A DNA stretch of 64,000 bases from Pseudomonadota bacterium. GTDB taxonomy: Bacteria > Myxococcota_A > Polyangia > Polyangiales > Polyangiaceae. The position numbers and the translations under genes are program-made. This document shows positions 1-7,970 of this stretch, piece by piece. The stretch lies in assembly GCA_023402175.1 (NCBI GenBank), contig JAEXCN010000053.1, positions 74,738 through 138,737 of the forward strand. The letters are read 5' to 3'. How positions within the stretch are numbered: position 1 is the first letter of the stretch; each line of letters opens with the position of its first letter. The notes beneath the pieces were generated by a model that ran no database searches, had not been told where the DNA came from, and worked only from the letters and a program-made list of their open reading frames with translations.

Positions 1-161
1 TGCGCACGCGCGGCAACTGCATGCCGACGACGATACTCGCCCCGGAGTGCTTCGGTCGAGGACCCATCATGCACGAGCTGGATTGCACGCTGAGGACGCG
101 CGTCCTCGACGACGACTACGCGGCGCGTGGTAGGTGCGTGTTCCAGCGCACGCGTTGTTGA
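1..161 (+). CDS. C-terminal end of a Cys-rich protein, truncated by the window edge
   Basis: The third forward frame is open from the window edge to a TGA at 159-161, and nearly every codon ends in G or C, as in the confirmed genes here. The roughly 52 visible residues contain five cysteines and otherwise resemble the Cys-rich extracytoplasmic proteins common in this group. The start lies upstream of the window, so no domain or signal peptide can be assessed. It may be secreted, but that is a guess from cysteine content. It ends 36 bp before the kinase gene on the same strand. Confidence 0.5.
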   Translation, partial: RTRGNCMPTTILAPECFGRGPIMHELDCTLRTRVLDDDYAARGRCVFQRTRC

Positions 162-197
162 AGCGAGCGACTGGATGACTAGACTTCGGACGCACGC

Positions 198-1469
198 ATG
201 ACCTCGCCCGTCCCGACGCTTCCGCAGGTCGGAGAAACGATCGCCGAGAAGTACCGCATCGTGCGCGTGATCGCCGAAGGCGGCATGGGCGTCGTCTACG
301 AGTGCATGCACAAGCGCCTCGGACAGCGCTTCGCGATCAAGGTCCTGTACCCGCACTACTCGACGAATCTGGACATCATCACGCGCTTCGATCGAGAAGG
401 CCGGATCGCCTCGCGCCTCGAGGGCCTCAACTCGGCACGCGTGTTCGACATCGACGCGATGCCGAACGGCATGCTGTTCCTCGTGATGGAGCTCCTCTCG
501 GGGCACGACCTCGAGGCGGAGCTGCACAACAAGAAGAGCCTGGACGTGACGGAGGTCGCGGACATCGTCTCGCAAGCAGCGATGGGCATGCGCGAGGCGC
601 ACGAGCTCGGCGTCGTCCATCGTGATCTCAAGCCGGCCAACCTCTTTCTCGCGCGCGTTCCGGGGAGCGAGCGGCACATCGTGAAGGTCCTCGACTTCGG
701 GATCTCTCGCGTGATGCACGACAGCGAGAACCGCATCACGTCCGATCACGCGCAGCTCGGGACGGCGCTCTACATGTCTCCCGAGCAGATCCGCTGCGCA
801 GCGGACGTCGACGGCCGAACGGATATCTGGGCGCTCGGCGTGATCATGTACGAGCTGCTCACCGGCACACCGCCGTTCTCGGGTCAGATCACGGACGTCC
901 TCGTGCAGGTCGCGACCGCCGAGATCGTCCCGCCTCGGCAGCATCGTCCCGACATCCCCGAGGAGCTCGAACGCGTCATCATGCGTGCGCTCGAGCGCGA
1001 TCTCGACGCGCGCTTCCAGACGATGGCCGATCTCGTCGAGGCGCTCGGTCCATGGATGCCGGCCGAGAGCGTCGAGTCGCTCGCGATGCGCATCCCGCGA
1101 CAGCCGCCGCCGACGCTCGTCGAAGACGATCCGCTTCCGCTGACGACGACGCGGAAGAAGCGCTTCGCCGCCTTCGGAGCGACGGCAGCGGTCGTGGTGC
1201 TCGTCGGGATCCTCGGCGTCGTCGGTCTGACTGCGCGCGCGAGAGCCGGCGAACACGCGCCCGCTGCTGCACGCATCGACGAGGCGATGCCCGTTGCCGC
1301 TCCGTCCGTCGAAGTGCCGGTCGTCGCTCCGTCACCGGTCGCGACGAATGCCGCCGCGGCCGCTCCGACGAGCGAGGCTCCGCCGCCGGCCGCACGCGTG
1401 ATCCGCAGGCCTGCTCGCCCGACGAGGACGCCCCCCGCGGCTGCGACGGTGAATCCGCGGCGCCTCTGA
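198..1469 (+). CDS. Membrane-anchored Ser/Thr protein kinase (Hanks type, PknB-like)
   Basis: This 423-residue protein has a full eukaryotic-type kinase domain over about residues 19-285. Visible motifs are the glycine-rich loop (AEGGMGVV, 26-33), the ATP-binding Lys at about 48, the catalytic HRDLKPAN loop at 141-148, DFG at 166-168, and an SPE motif (MSPEQ) in place of APE. After a linker, a hydrophobic helix near 325-343 is followed by an Ala/Pro-rich tail to the end. This predicts a cytoplasmic kinase with a single membrane pass and a low-complexity periplasmic tail without PASTA repeats. All catalytic residues are present, so it should be active. Its substrates are unknown; no phosphatase or FHA partner lies beside it. 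Confidence 0.93.
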   Translation: MTSPVPTLPQVGETIAEKYRIVRVIAEGGMGVVYECMHKRLGQRFAIKVLYPHYSTNLDIITRFDREGRIASRLEGLNSARVFDIDAMPNGMLFLVMELLSGHDLEAELHNKKSLDVTEVADIVSQAAMGMREAHELGVVHRDLKPANLFLARVPGSERHIVKVLDFGISRVMHDSENRITSDHAQLGTALYMSPEQIRCAADVDGRTDIWALGVIMYELLTGTPPFSGQITDVLVQVATAEIVPPRQHRPDIPEELERVIMRALERDLDARFQTMADLVEALGPWMPAESVESLAMRIPRQPPPTLVEDDPLPLTTTRKKRFAAFGATAAVVVLVGILGVVGLTARARAGEHAPAAARIDEAMPVAAPSVEVPVVAPSPVATNAAAAAPTSEAPPPAARVIRRPARPTRTPPAAATVNPRRL

Positions 1470-1470
1470 T

Positions 1471-1505
1471 CCTTCGTCTCCTTCGTCTCCTTCGTCTCCT
1501 TCGTC
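1471..1505. repeat. 9-bp tandem repeat between convergent genes
   Basis: Four head-to-tail copies of the unit CCTTCGTCT, the last with one change, fill most of the gap between the stop of the kinase gene and the stop of tyrA on the opposite strand. It is a pyrimidine-rich microsatellite and could vary in copy number. No terminator stem is formed by it. Confidence 0.85.
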
Positions 1506-1512
1506 GACGCGA

Positions 1513-2652
1513 TCAGCCGCGCCGGACGAGCTCCTCGAGGATCGCGTCCGATTGCTTCTTCGCCCACGTGGCGAAGTCCTGCATGTACGTCGAGACCTGC
1601 CGGAAGCGGCGAATGATGGACTCGCGATCGCCCATCGCGACGGCGCGCGCGAAGTGTCCGGCCTCTTGCTCGAACACGCTCGAGAGCTTCGAGGCAGCCT
1701 CGTTTGCGGTCAGGATGTCCGCATACAGCTCCGCGCGTTGCGAGAAGAGCCGTCCGATCAATGCGAGCTCCGTCCGGTAGATCGGGCTCGCGAACTGGAG
1801 GCTACGACCGAGATCGGCCCCGAGGCGCTCGAGGACGGAGCCGAGCACCATCGTCTTCTCGTGGATGAGCACCTGGATCAGCGCCATCTGCGCATCGTGC
1901 TCCTCCGCCGTCGCTTCGATCGTCTCGGCGCCGAACGTCTCGTACATCTTCTTCACGCGGGCGAAGCCAGCTTCCCCGCGGCCACGACAGAGCACGACCT
2001 TCTGGCGATCGAAATCGACGCCGTGCGGACCGAACATCGGGTGTGTCCCGACGACGTCGACCGTGCTCGGCGTGCTCTCGAGCATCGCGGCGAGCGGCTG
2101 CCGTTTGATCGATGTGATGTCCATCAGGCATGCGCCGGGCCGGACGTTCGGGCCGACCTTGCGCGCGAGGTCGACGGTGGCGGCGATCGGAACCGCGAGG
2201 ACGACGAGATCATGCGAGGCCGCGACCTCCGCAGGTGAGCGACCCTCCTCGAGACCGGTCGTCTCGACGTCGTAACCGGCGGAGCGAAGCACCTTCGCCA
2301 TGAAGGCGCCCATTCCCTGCGTGCCGCCGATGACGCCGACGGAGAGCTTCTGGCTGCTCGCCTGGAGGAAACGCCGCTGATCGAGACGCGAGGCCGCGAA
2401 CAGGGTCGCGAAGACGTCGCGTACGACGTCCTCCGGGAGCCCCGCGTCTGCCGCCTTCGCGAGCAGCACGTCGAGCAGCGCTCCTTCACGCTCGCGGTCG
2501 AACGAGGGCAAGTCCTTCTCCGCCTTGTACTTCGCGACCTCGCGGATGAGCCTCATGCGCTCGGCGAGGAGGCGCACGAGCTCGGTGTCTTTCTCGGCGA
2601 GCTCGTTGCGCAGGGTCGCAAGGTCTCTGGTGGGCTCGGTGCGTTCCGCCAT
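1513..2652 (-). CDS. tyrA: Bifunctional chorismate mutase / prephenate dehydrogenase (T-protein)
   Basis: Two domains are visible in this 379-residue protein. Residues about 10-95 match the all-helical AroQ chorismate mutase (LRNELAEKDTELVRLLAER, then a conserved Lys-rich helix). Residues about 105-370 match prephenate dehydrogenase, with a nucleotide-binding GVIGGTQGMG motif, the DITSIK strand and the GTHPMFGP signature. It should convert chorismate to prephenate and on to 4-hydroxyphenylpyruvate in tyrosine synthesis. The length and domain order match the enterobacterial T-protein. It is convergent with the upstream kinase gene and stands alone rather than in an aromatic amino-acid operon. 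Confidence 0.93.
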   Translation of the reverse strand: MAERTEPTRDLATLRNELAEKDTELVRLLAERMRLIREVAKYKAEKDLPSFDREREGALLDVLLAKAADAGLPEDVVRDVFATLFAASRLDQRRFLQASSQKLSVGVIGGTQGMGAFMAKVLRSAGYDVETTGLEEGRSPAEVAASHDLVVLAVPIAATVDLARKVGPNVRPGACLMDITSIKRQPLAAMLESTPSTVDVVGTHPMFGPHGVDFDRQKVVLCRGRGEAGFARVKKMYETFGAETIEATAEEHDAQMALIQVLIHEKTMVLGSVLERLGADLGRSLQFASPIYRTELALIGRLFSQRAELYADILTANEAASKLSSVFEQEAGHFARAVAMGDRESIIRRFRQVSTYMQDFATWAKKQSDAILEELVRRG

Positions 2653-2800
2653 CGAGGCCTACTGTACGCGCCAGTCGAGACCGTACAAGGAGAGGAGGAG
2701 AGCGCCGACCATCGAGCGCGCGAGAAGGGTGACGAGCGGACAGCGCGAGCGATAGAGCCCGCTTGCTCTTCCTTCGCGAGGTTTTCGGCGCTGGAGGTCT

Positions 2801-3466
2801 GTGCAATTCTTCGCGCGGCCAGTGACCGATATCGACGTCCACATCTTCCGGCTCCTTCACGACGCGCTCTCCGGCGCATGGCTCTGGCCGATGGCGATCC
2901 TCAGCGTGATCGGCGGAGGATGGGGAGCGGTCGGCGTCGTCCCGCTGCTCGCCTCGGTGCGGACGCGCCGGTTTGCGACGTCGCTCGCTGCGGTGCTCGG
3001 CGTGACTGCCGTGCTCGTGTTCGTGCTCAAGCGGATCGTCGCGCGCGTGCGTCCGTGCGGCTGCCTCGCGGATGTGAAGGCGCGCGTGTTCGACGCGCCG
3101 ACCGACTTCTCGTTTCCGAGCGGCCACTCCGCCGGCAGCTTCGCGTTCGCGGTGTTCGTCGCGGTCGTGCTCGTGAGCTCGAGCCGCGGGCACGCAGGAG
3201 CGCGCGAGCGATGGACTCGTCGCGGCGTGGCCGTGCTCATGTTGGTCCTTGCGATCGGCGTTGGCTTCTCGCGGATCGCGCTCGGCGTCCATTTCCCGGG
3301 CGACGTGCTCGCGGGCGCGATCGTCGGCAGCACGGTCGCGCTGATCGGTGCACGCCTCCACCTCCGAGGCGGCGTCGTCCCGTCCTCGGCGTCCTCTTCG
3401 TACGCTTCGTTCGGAGCCGGCGGCGGTCCGGATGCGGCGGAGGGCCCAGCCGAGAACTCGCCGTAA
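2801..3466 (+). CDS. PAP2-family membrane phosphatase
   Basis: This is a 221-residue integral membrane protein with several hydrophobic helices. All three lipid phosphatase signature motifs are visible: KRIVARVRP, PSGHSAGS and SRIALGVHFPGD, with the catalytic His residues in the second and third. It probably hydrolyses a lipid phosphate such as undecaprenyl diphosphate or phosphatidic acid at the outer face of the inner membrane; the exact substrate cannot be read. A GTG start at 2801 has a GGAGG box very close by, and a second GTG at 2822 is also possible. The C-terminal 30 residues are Ser/Gly/Pro-rich. Confidence 0.88.
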   Translation: MQFFARPVTDIDVHIFRLLHDALSGAWLWPMAILSVIGGGWGAVGVVPLLASVRTRRFATSLAAVLGVTAVLVFVLKRIVARVRPCGCLADVKARVFDAPTDFSFPSGHSAGSFAFAVFVAVVLVSSSRGHAGARERWTRRGVAVLMLVLAIGVGFSRIALGVHFPGDVLAGAIVGSTVALIGARLHLRGGVVPSSASSSYASFGAGGGPDAAEGPAENSP

Positions 3467-3527
3467 CCGCGTGCATTCTGCGGCTGTGCTTGCGTGGGGC
3501 CTCCCTTCCAGGTCAGACTACGCCGCG

Positions 3528-3914
3528 TTGAACCGGCGAAAGCTCCTGAGCGCGCTCCTTGCCGTCGCGACCTTCGCGGTCGTGTGGCTGGTCGTGTCTC
3601 CTGCGAGCGCAATGGCGCCGGTGTGCGATCCGCGTGGTGCGGTTGGCTTCGCCCCGCCGCCGCAGATCCAGGATCTGGAGCTCTCGCTCGACATTCCTGC
3701 GGACTGCTTCGACGTGAACCCGCTCGAGACGAAGAACTACGTCCCGGGGCATGGTGTTCAGGTCGAAACGTCGCCTTCGCAGGAGCCCTTAGCACAGGCC
3801 GACCTCGTCGTGCTCGGGCTGGAATTCGCAGAACGGCTGCCCGTTCGAGAGCAAGAGGAGGCCCGGCCCCCGCCGGGATTCCGCATGTCTCTCGATCGAC
3901 CGCCGCGCGTCTGA
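3528..3914 (+). CDS. Small exported hypothetical protein
   Basis: From a TTG at 3528 the product is 128 residues. It begins with a clear signal sequence (basic MNRRK, then a hydrophobic stretch ending ASA before MAPVCDP). The mature part is about 100 residues, with two Cys and a Pro-rich tail, and no recognised domain. A GTG at 3486 would extend the N-terminus by 14 residues without a better ribosome binding site. It follows the PAP2 gene on the same strand and may be cotranscribed. The family is not recognised. Confidence 0.6.
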   Translation: MNRRKLLSALLAVATFAVVWLVVSPASAMAPVCDPRGAVGFAPPPQIQDLELSLDIPADCFDVNPLETKNYVPGHGVQVETSPSQEPLAQADLVVLGLEFAERLPVREQEEARPPPGFRMSLDRPPRV

Positions 3915-4166
3915 CGCACGCCGACGCTTCGCTCGTCCGTGGGCGCTCACCGCGATCCATGACGACGTGGGATTGATCTATCGATCGATCCGGCTAGCGT
4001 GCCCGATCTCCCTCACGGTCGATCGAGCGCGAGCGGAGCGCCTCTTCGGCGTGCACCTCGTCTCTCGGGTTTCCGCGCACGCTCGCCCTGAATGGCGACG
4101 TGAACGTCCCCGTCCGGAGCGACGCGCGCGATCGTTGCAGTATGCATTTATCTCTGGAAGGCAACC

Positions 4167-6176
4167 ATGGCCAAGGACAAAGAGCACAAGAGCCACGCGG
4201 CTGAAGTGCGTCCGCCCTCGGAATCGGGCGGAATGAGCACGGGCGTGGCGATCATCGGATTCATCCTCTGCTTCCTCGCCGGCGGCGCAGTGATGTGGGG
4301 CTACGACAGCCACCGCCTGAAGTCGGGCGGCATCACGGCCGAGAGCGGCGGAAGCGGCGGGCCGAACTGGAACGACAAGGACTCGCCGATCCCCGTGTCG
4401 AGCGAGGACCCGACGTGGGGTAACCGGAACGCTCCGGTCACCGTCGTCATCTTCTCCGACTTCCAGTGCCCGTTCTGCTCGCGCGTCGAGCCGACGATGG
4501 ATCAGGTCAAGACGACGTACGGTCCGGACAAGGTCCGCCTCGTCTGGAAGAACCAGCCGCTTCCGTTCCACGACAAGGCGAAGCCCGCCGCCGAAGCCGC
4601 GCAGGCGGTCTTCGCGCTCAAGGGCAGCGAGGCGTTCTGGAAGTTCCACGACCTCGCGTTCAAGAACCAGAAGGACCTCAGCCCCGAGTCCTACGAGAAG
4701 TGGGCCGTCGCGGCGGGCGTCGACCTGGCGAAGTTCAAGGCCGAGATCGCTTCGAAGAAGCACGGGAAGAAGGTCGACGAGGACCAGCAGATCGCGAACA
4801 AGGTCGGAGCGAACGGCACGCCGGCGTTCCGCATCAACGGCGCCGAGCTCTCGGGCGCGCAGCCGTTCGACAAGTTCAAGGAGCTCATCGACAAGGAGCT
4901 CCAGAAGGCCAACGCGAAGATCGCCGCGGGTACGCCCAAGGACAAGATCTACGTCGAGATGTCGAAGGAGAACTTCAAGGCTGCTCCGCAGCGGAAGGGC
5001 GACGACGACGAGGAGAAGGAAGACGACAAGACCGTGTGGCGCGTGCCGGTCGGCAAGTCGCCCGCTCTCGGCAAGGCCGACGCCGTCGTCACGATCATCG
5101 AGTTCTCCGACTTCCAGTGCCCGTACTGCAAGCGCGTCGAGGACACGTTGAACAAGGTCCGCGAGACCTACCCCGACAAGGTCCGCCTCGTGTGGAAGCA
5201 CGAGCCGCTTCCGTTCCACCCGCGTGCTGAGCCCGCGAGCGAGCTCACGCTCGAGGCCCGCGCTCAGAAGGGCGAGAAGGGCTTCTGGGACGCGCACGCC
5301 AAGATGTTCGAGATCCAGCCGAAGCTCGAGGACGCTGACCTCGAGAAGGCCGCCGCCGACCTCGGCCTCAACGTCGAGAAGGTGAAGGCCGCGATCAAGG
5401 ACAAGAAGTACAAGAAGGAGATCGACGCGGACATGGAGCTGGGCGAGGACGTCCAGGCCTCCGGTACGCCGCACTTCTTCGTCAACGGTCGTCGTCTCGT
5501 GGGCGCGCAGCCCTTCGAGAAGTTCCAGAAGATCATCGACGAGGAGATCAAGAAGTTCGACGACCTCAAGGGCAAGGTCGCGGCGAAGGACTACTACGAT
5601 CACCTCATGAAGGACGCCAAGGGCGCGCCGGAGCCGGAGAAGAAGCAGGCTCCCGCCGTCCCGCAGGGCGCTCCGTACAAGGGCGCGGCGAACGCGAAGG
5701 TCGTCATCCAGGAGTGGAGCGACTTCCAGTGCCCGTTCTGCAGCCGTGTCGAAGGCACCGTTGCCGAGGTCATGAAGAACTACGGCGACAAGGTGAAGTT
5801 CGTCTGGCGCGACAAGCCGCTCCCGATGCACCCCGACGCTCCGCTCGCGTCCGAGGCGGCGCGTGAGGCGCTCAAGCAGAAGGGGCCCGACGGCTTCTGG
5901 AAGATGCACGACAAGATGATGCAGAACCAGCAGAAGCTGAAGCGCGAGGACCTCGACGGCTACGCGAAGGAGATCGGGCTCGACATGGACAAGTTCAAGT
6001 CGGCGCTCGACAGCCGCGTGCACAAGCCCGCGGTCGACGCGGACGACAAGGCCGGAACGGACATCGGCATCAGCGGTACGCCGGCGTTCCTCATCAACGG
6101 CTACTACGTCAGCGGCGCGCAGCCGTACGCGAAGTTCAAGAAGCTGATCGATCGCGCGCTCTCCGAAGCGAAGTGA
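4167..6176 (+). CDS. Membrane-anchored protein with three tandem DsbA-like thioredoxin domains
   Basis: The product is 669 residues. A single hydrophobic helix (about 25-43) near the N-terminus would anchor it with the rest in the periplasm. Three copies of a DsbA/thioredoxin_4 domain follow, each with a CxxC site: CPFC at 101-104, CPYC at 318-321 and CPFC at 521-524. Each has the SGTP or NGTP cis-proline motif near its end and a conserved AQPF/AQPY-K-F helix. Two charged Lys/Glu-rich linkers separate the domains. It probably oxidises or isomerises disulfides in exported proteins. A strong GGAAGG box precedes the ATG, and a terminator hairpin follows the stop. A paralogue with an FKBP domain lies at 25471. 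Confidence 0.92.
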   Translation: MAKDKEHKSHAAEVRPPSESGGMSTGVAIIGFILCFLAGGAVMWGYDSHRLKSGGITAESGGSGGPNWNDKDSPIPVSSEDPTWGNRNAPVTVVIFSDFQCPFCSRVEPTMDQVKTTYGPDKVRLVWKNQPLPFHDKAKPAAEAAQAVFALKGSEAFWKFHDLAFKNQKDLSPESYEKWAVAAGVDLAKFKAEIASKKHGKKVDEDQQIANKVGANGTPAFRINGAELSGAQPFDKFKELIDKELQKANAKIAAGTPKDKIYVEMSKENFKAAPQRKGDDDEEKEDDKTVWRVPVGKSPALGKADAVVTIIEFSDFQCPYCKRVEDTLNKVRETYPDKVRLVWKHEPLPFHPRAEPASELTLEARAQKGEKGFWDAHAKMFEIQPKLEDADLEKAAADLGLNVEKVKAAIKDKKYKKEIDADMELGEDVQASGTPHFFVNGRRLVGAQPFEKFQKIIDEEIKKFDDLKGKVAAKDYYDHLMKDAKGAPEPEKKQAPAVPQGAPYKGAANAKVVIQEWSDFQCPFCSRVEGTVAEVMKNYGDKVKFVWRDKPLPMHPDAPLASEAAREALKQKGPDGFWKMHDKMMQNQQKLKREDLDGYAKEIGLDMDKFKSALDSRVHKPAVDADDKAGTDIGISGTPAFLINGYYVSGAQPYAKFKKLIDRALSEAK

Positions 6177-6208
6177 TCGCGTCAGCTCTCTCGAGCTGAG
6201 ACACGGAT

Positions 6209-6240
6209 GGGCCTCCTTCGCAGCGATGCGGAGGGGGCCC
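6209..6240 (+). terminator. Rho-independent terminator after the triple-DsbA gene
   Basis: A 13-bp stem with two mismatches (GGGCCTCCTTCGC and GCGGAGGGGGCCC) with a 6-nt loop begins 33 bp after the stop and is followed by TTCTCTTT. A second short hairpin (TCAGCT/AGCTGA) lies between the stop and this stem. It may also help terminate the convergent protease gene. Confidence 0.7.
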
Positions 6241-6281
6241 TTCTCTTTGATGGGGGACGCTCAGCTCGTCAGGCGTCGTCG

Positions 6282-7916
6282 TCAGCGACCCGCGCGAAGG
6301 CGCTTTTGGAGCAGGCGCATCGGGCTGGGATCGGCCGGCGAGATCGCAGGCGACGAAGACGAAGACGAACCTGATGGGCGCGACGTCGACGCGGACTTCG
6401 GACAGCTGTCGAGCGCCTTCGCGAGGTCGGTCGTGTGGAACGCGCGCCAGCAGGTCGCGTTGTGGACGTCGATGAACCTGCCGTATCGAGGTACGTCCCC
6501 GTTGTCGATCGTGCGCTTGCATGCGCCGCCGTCATCGAGCTGACCGAGGAACAGCTGGGTGATCCCGCGCGGATCTTCACCTGACGCACGGAGCACGCGG
6601 ACCGCGGCATCGTCGGCGTCTTCCTCCATGTCGAAGACGCGGAGCTCGTCGATCGGGAGTGACGTGTCGGCCTCGAGCTGCGTGATCCGCTGGTGCGCCC
6701 TCTCGACGAACGCGAGTGCTCGCTCGATCGTCGCCGCACCCTGGCTCTTGCTGTCGATCTCGCGTTCGAGATCGTTCCTCATCAGCAACGGGTACGCGAT
6801 CTTGTACTCCGGCGTCGACGGGTCGAGCAGACGCGGCATCTGCGCCTTCGCGTCTTCCGACGTGGATCGATCGCGGACCTTCAGCTCGTAGAGGGAGATG
6901 CGAACGTTCGCGTAACACTTCCTGAGCGCATCGGCGACGCTCTTCGTGAACGTCTCGACCTGCTTCGACTCGTCGTCCGTCAGATCGAGGGTGAGGTCGT
7001 GAACGGACACGGCCTTCTTGTAGAAGTCCTTCGCGCGGACGAGTCCGATCTGCGCCGTCCGACACGCCTGGGAGTCCCCGGGCTGCCCGCTCACCTTGGC
7101 GAGCGTCTGGAGCATCGAGTCGTACTCGCTCTCCTCGAATGAGGAGATCGGAAGTGGGCCGAAGACCGAAGCGCGTCCGACGAGCGCTCCGAGATCACGC
7201 AGCTCTCCAGCATGCTTCCTCACGGCCGGATCGTCGGGCGTCGCCGCTCCGAAGACGCCGTGCTCGCCGCCGCTGGGGACGCGATAGTAGGTCCGGATTT
7301 TCGCGCGCGTCTCCGGGAGCATGTTGCGGAGCACGAGATGCGCGAGCTCATGAGCGACGAGGCCCTCGATCTGTGGCTCTGGCGTCGTGCCGTCGAGCAC
7401 GCCGCTATGGACCCAGAAGAGCCACGGCGCCTTGTTGTACTCCTTGCGTTCGTCGAAGCCGGCGAACGCGTTCACGCCCTCTTCCTGCACGATGAGAATA
7501 CGTGGAGGCTTGTCCATCCCTGCGGTCTCTCGTGGGAACACGGTCTTGAAGCCGCCGAACAGGCGAGCGACGAGGCCATTGAGCCAATCGTTCCGCGACA
7601 CCTGCGCGCTGCCGCTGATGCCGTTGGCGGTGAGGAACCCTTGCGAGTACCGGACGGCCGCTGTGTCGTCCGCGAACTGCAGGAAGTAATCGTCGTTCGT
7701 TCGATCGTGGCGATAGTCGAGCGTGGCGCAGATGTTCGACCTCGCCGATTGCGTGGCGGGATCGCCAGTGGTCTTGTCGGCGTCACTTCCGTCCTTCCCG
7801 GCCGCTGCGTCGTTTCTCCCAGGCTCCCGCCCGTTCGATCCCGATGGTCCACCTCCGGAGCATGCGGCGAGCAGGCAACCAGCAGGCAAGAGCGCGAGAA
7901 GGCTACGGCGGAGCAT
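6282..7916 (-). CDS. Lipoprotein with a zinc-metalloprotease HExxH motif
   Basis: From the ATG at 7916 the protein has 544 residues. It opens with a lipoprotein signal (MLRRSLLALLPAG, lipobox LAAC with Cys19). A central segment carries VAHELAHLVL, an HExxH zinc-protease motif at about 189-193, in a context like M48-type peptidases (preceding strand with VNAFAGF). The C-terminal half is helical and charged, possibly a repeat or TPR-like region, ending in a Ser/Pro-rich tail. It is probably an outer-membrane-anchored peptidase involved in envelope quality control; the substrate is unknown. It is the last gene of a minus-strand run of signalling genes, 54 bp after the hybrid kinase. Confidence 0.75.
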   Translation of the reverse strand: MLRRSLLALLPAGCLLAACSGGGPSGSNGREPGRNDAAAGKDGSDADKTTGDPATQSARSNICATLDYRHDRTNDDYFLQFADDTAAVRYSQGFLTANGISGSAQVSRNDWLNGLVARLFGGFKTVFPRETAGMDKPPRILIVQEEGVNAFAGFDERKEYNKAPWLFWVHSGVLDGTTPEPQIEGLVAHELAHLVLRNMLPETRAKIRTYYRVPSGGEHGVFGAATPDDPAVRKHAGELRDLGALVGRASVFGPLPISSFEESEYDSMLQTLAKVSGQPGDSQACRTAQIGLVRAKDFYKKAVSVHDLTLDLTDDESKQVETFTKSVADALRKCYANVRISLYELKVRDRSTSEDAKAQMPRLLDPSTPEYKIAYPLLMRNDLEREIDSKSQGAATIERALAFVERAHQRITQLEADTSLPIDELRVFDMEEDADDAAVRVLRASGEDPRGITQLFLGQLDDGGACKRTIDNGDVPRYGRFIDVHNATCWRAFHTTDLAKALDSCPKSASTSRPSGSSSSSSPAISPADPSPMRLLQKRLRAGR

Positions 7917-7970
7917 GCGCGGCGGTGTGCAATGCACGAACCCGCTCGCGGACGCGGAACGAGTCGAAGG

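Noticed and set aside
3978..6023. A 681-codon open frame on the minus strand
   Set aside because: It is antisense to the triple-DsbA gene and consists of Leu/Arg/Glu-rich repeats without any motif.
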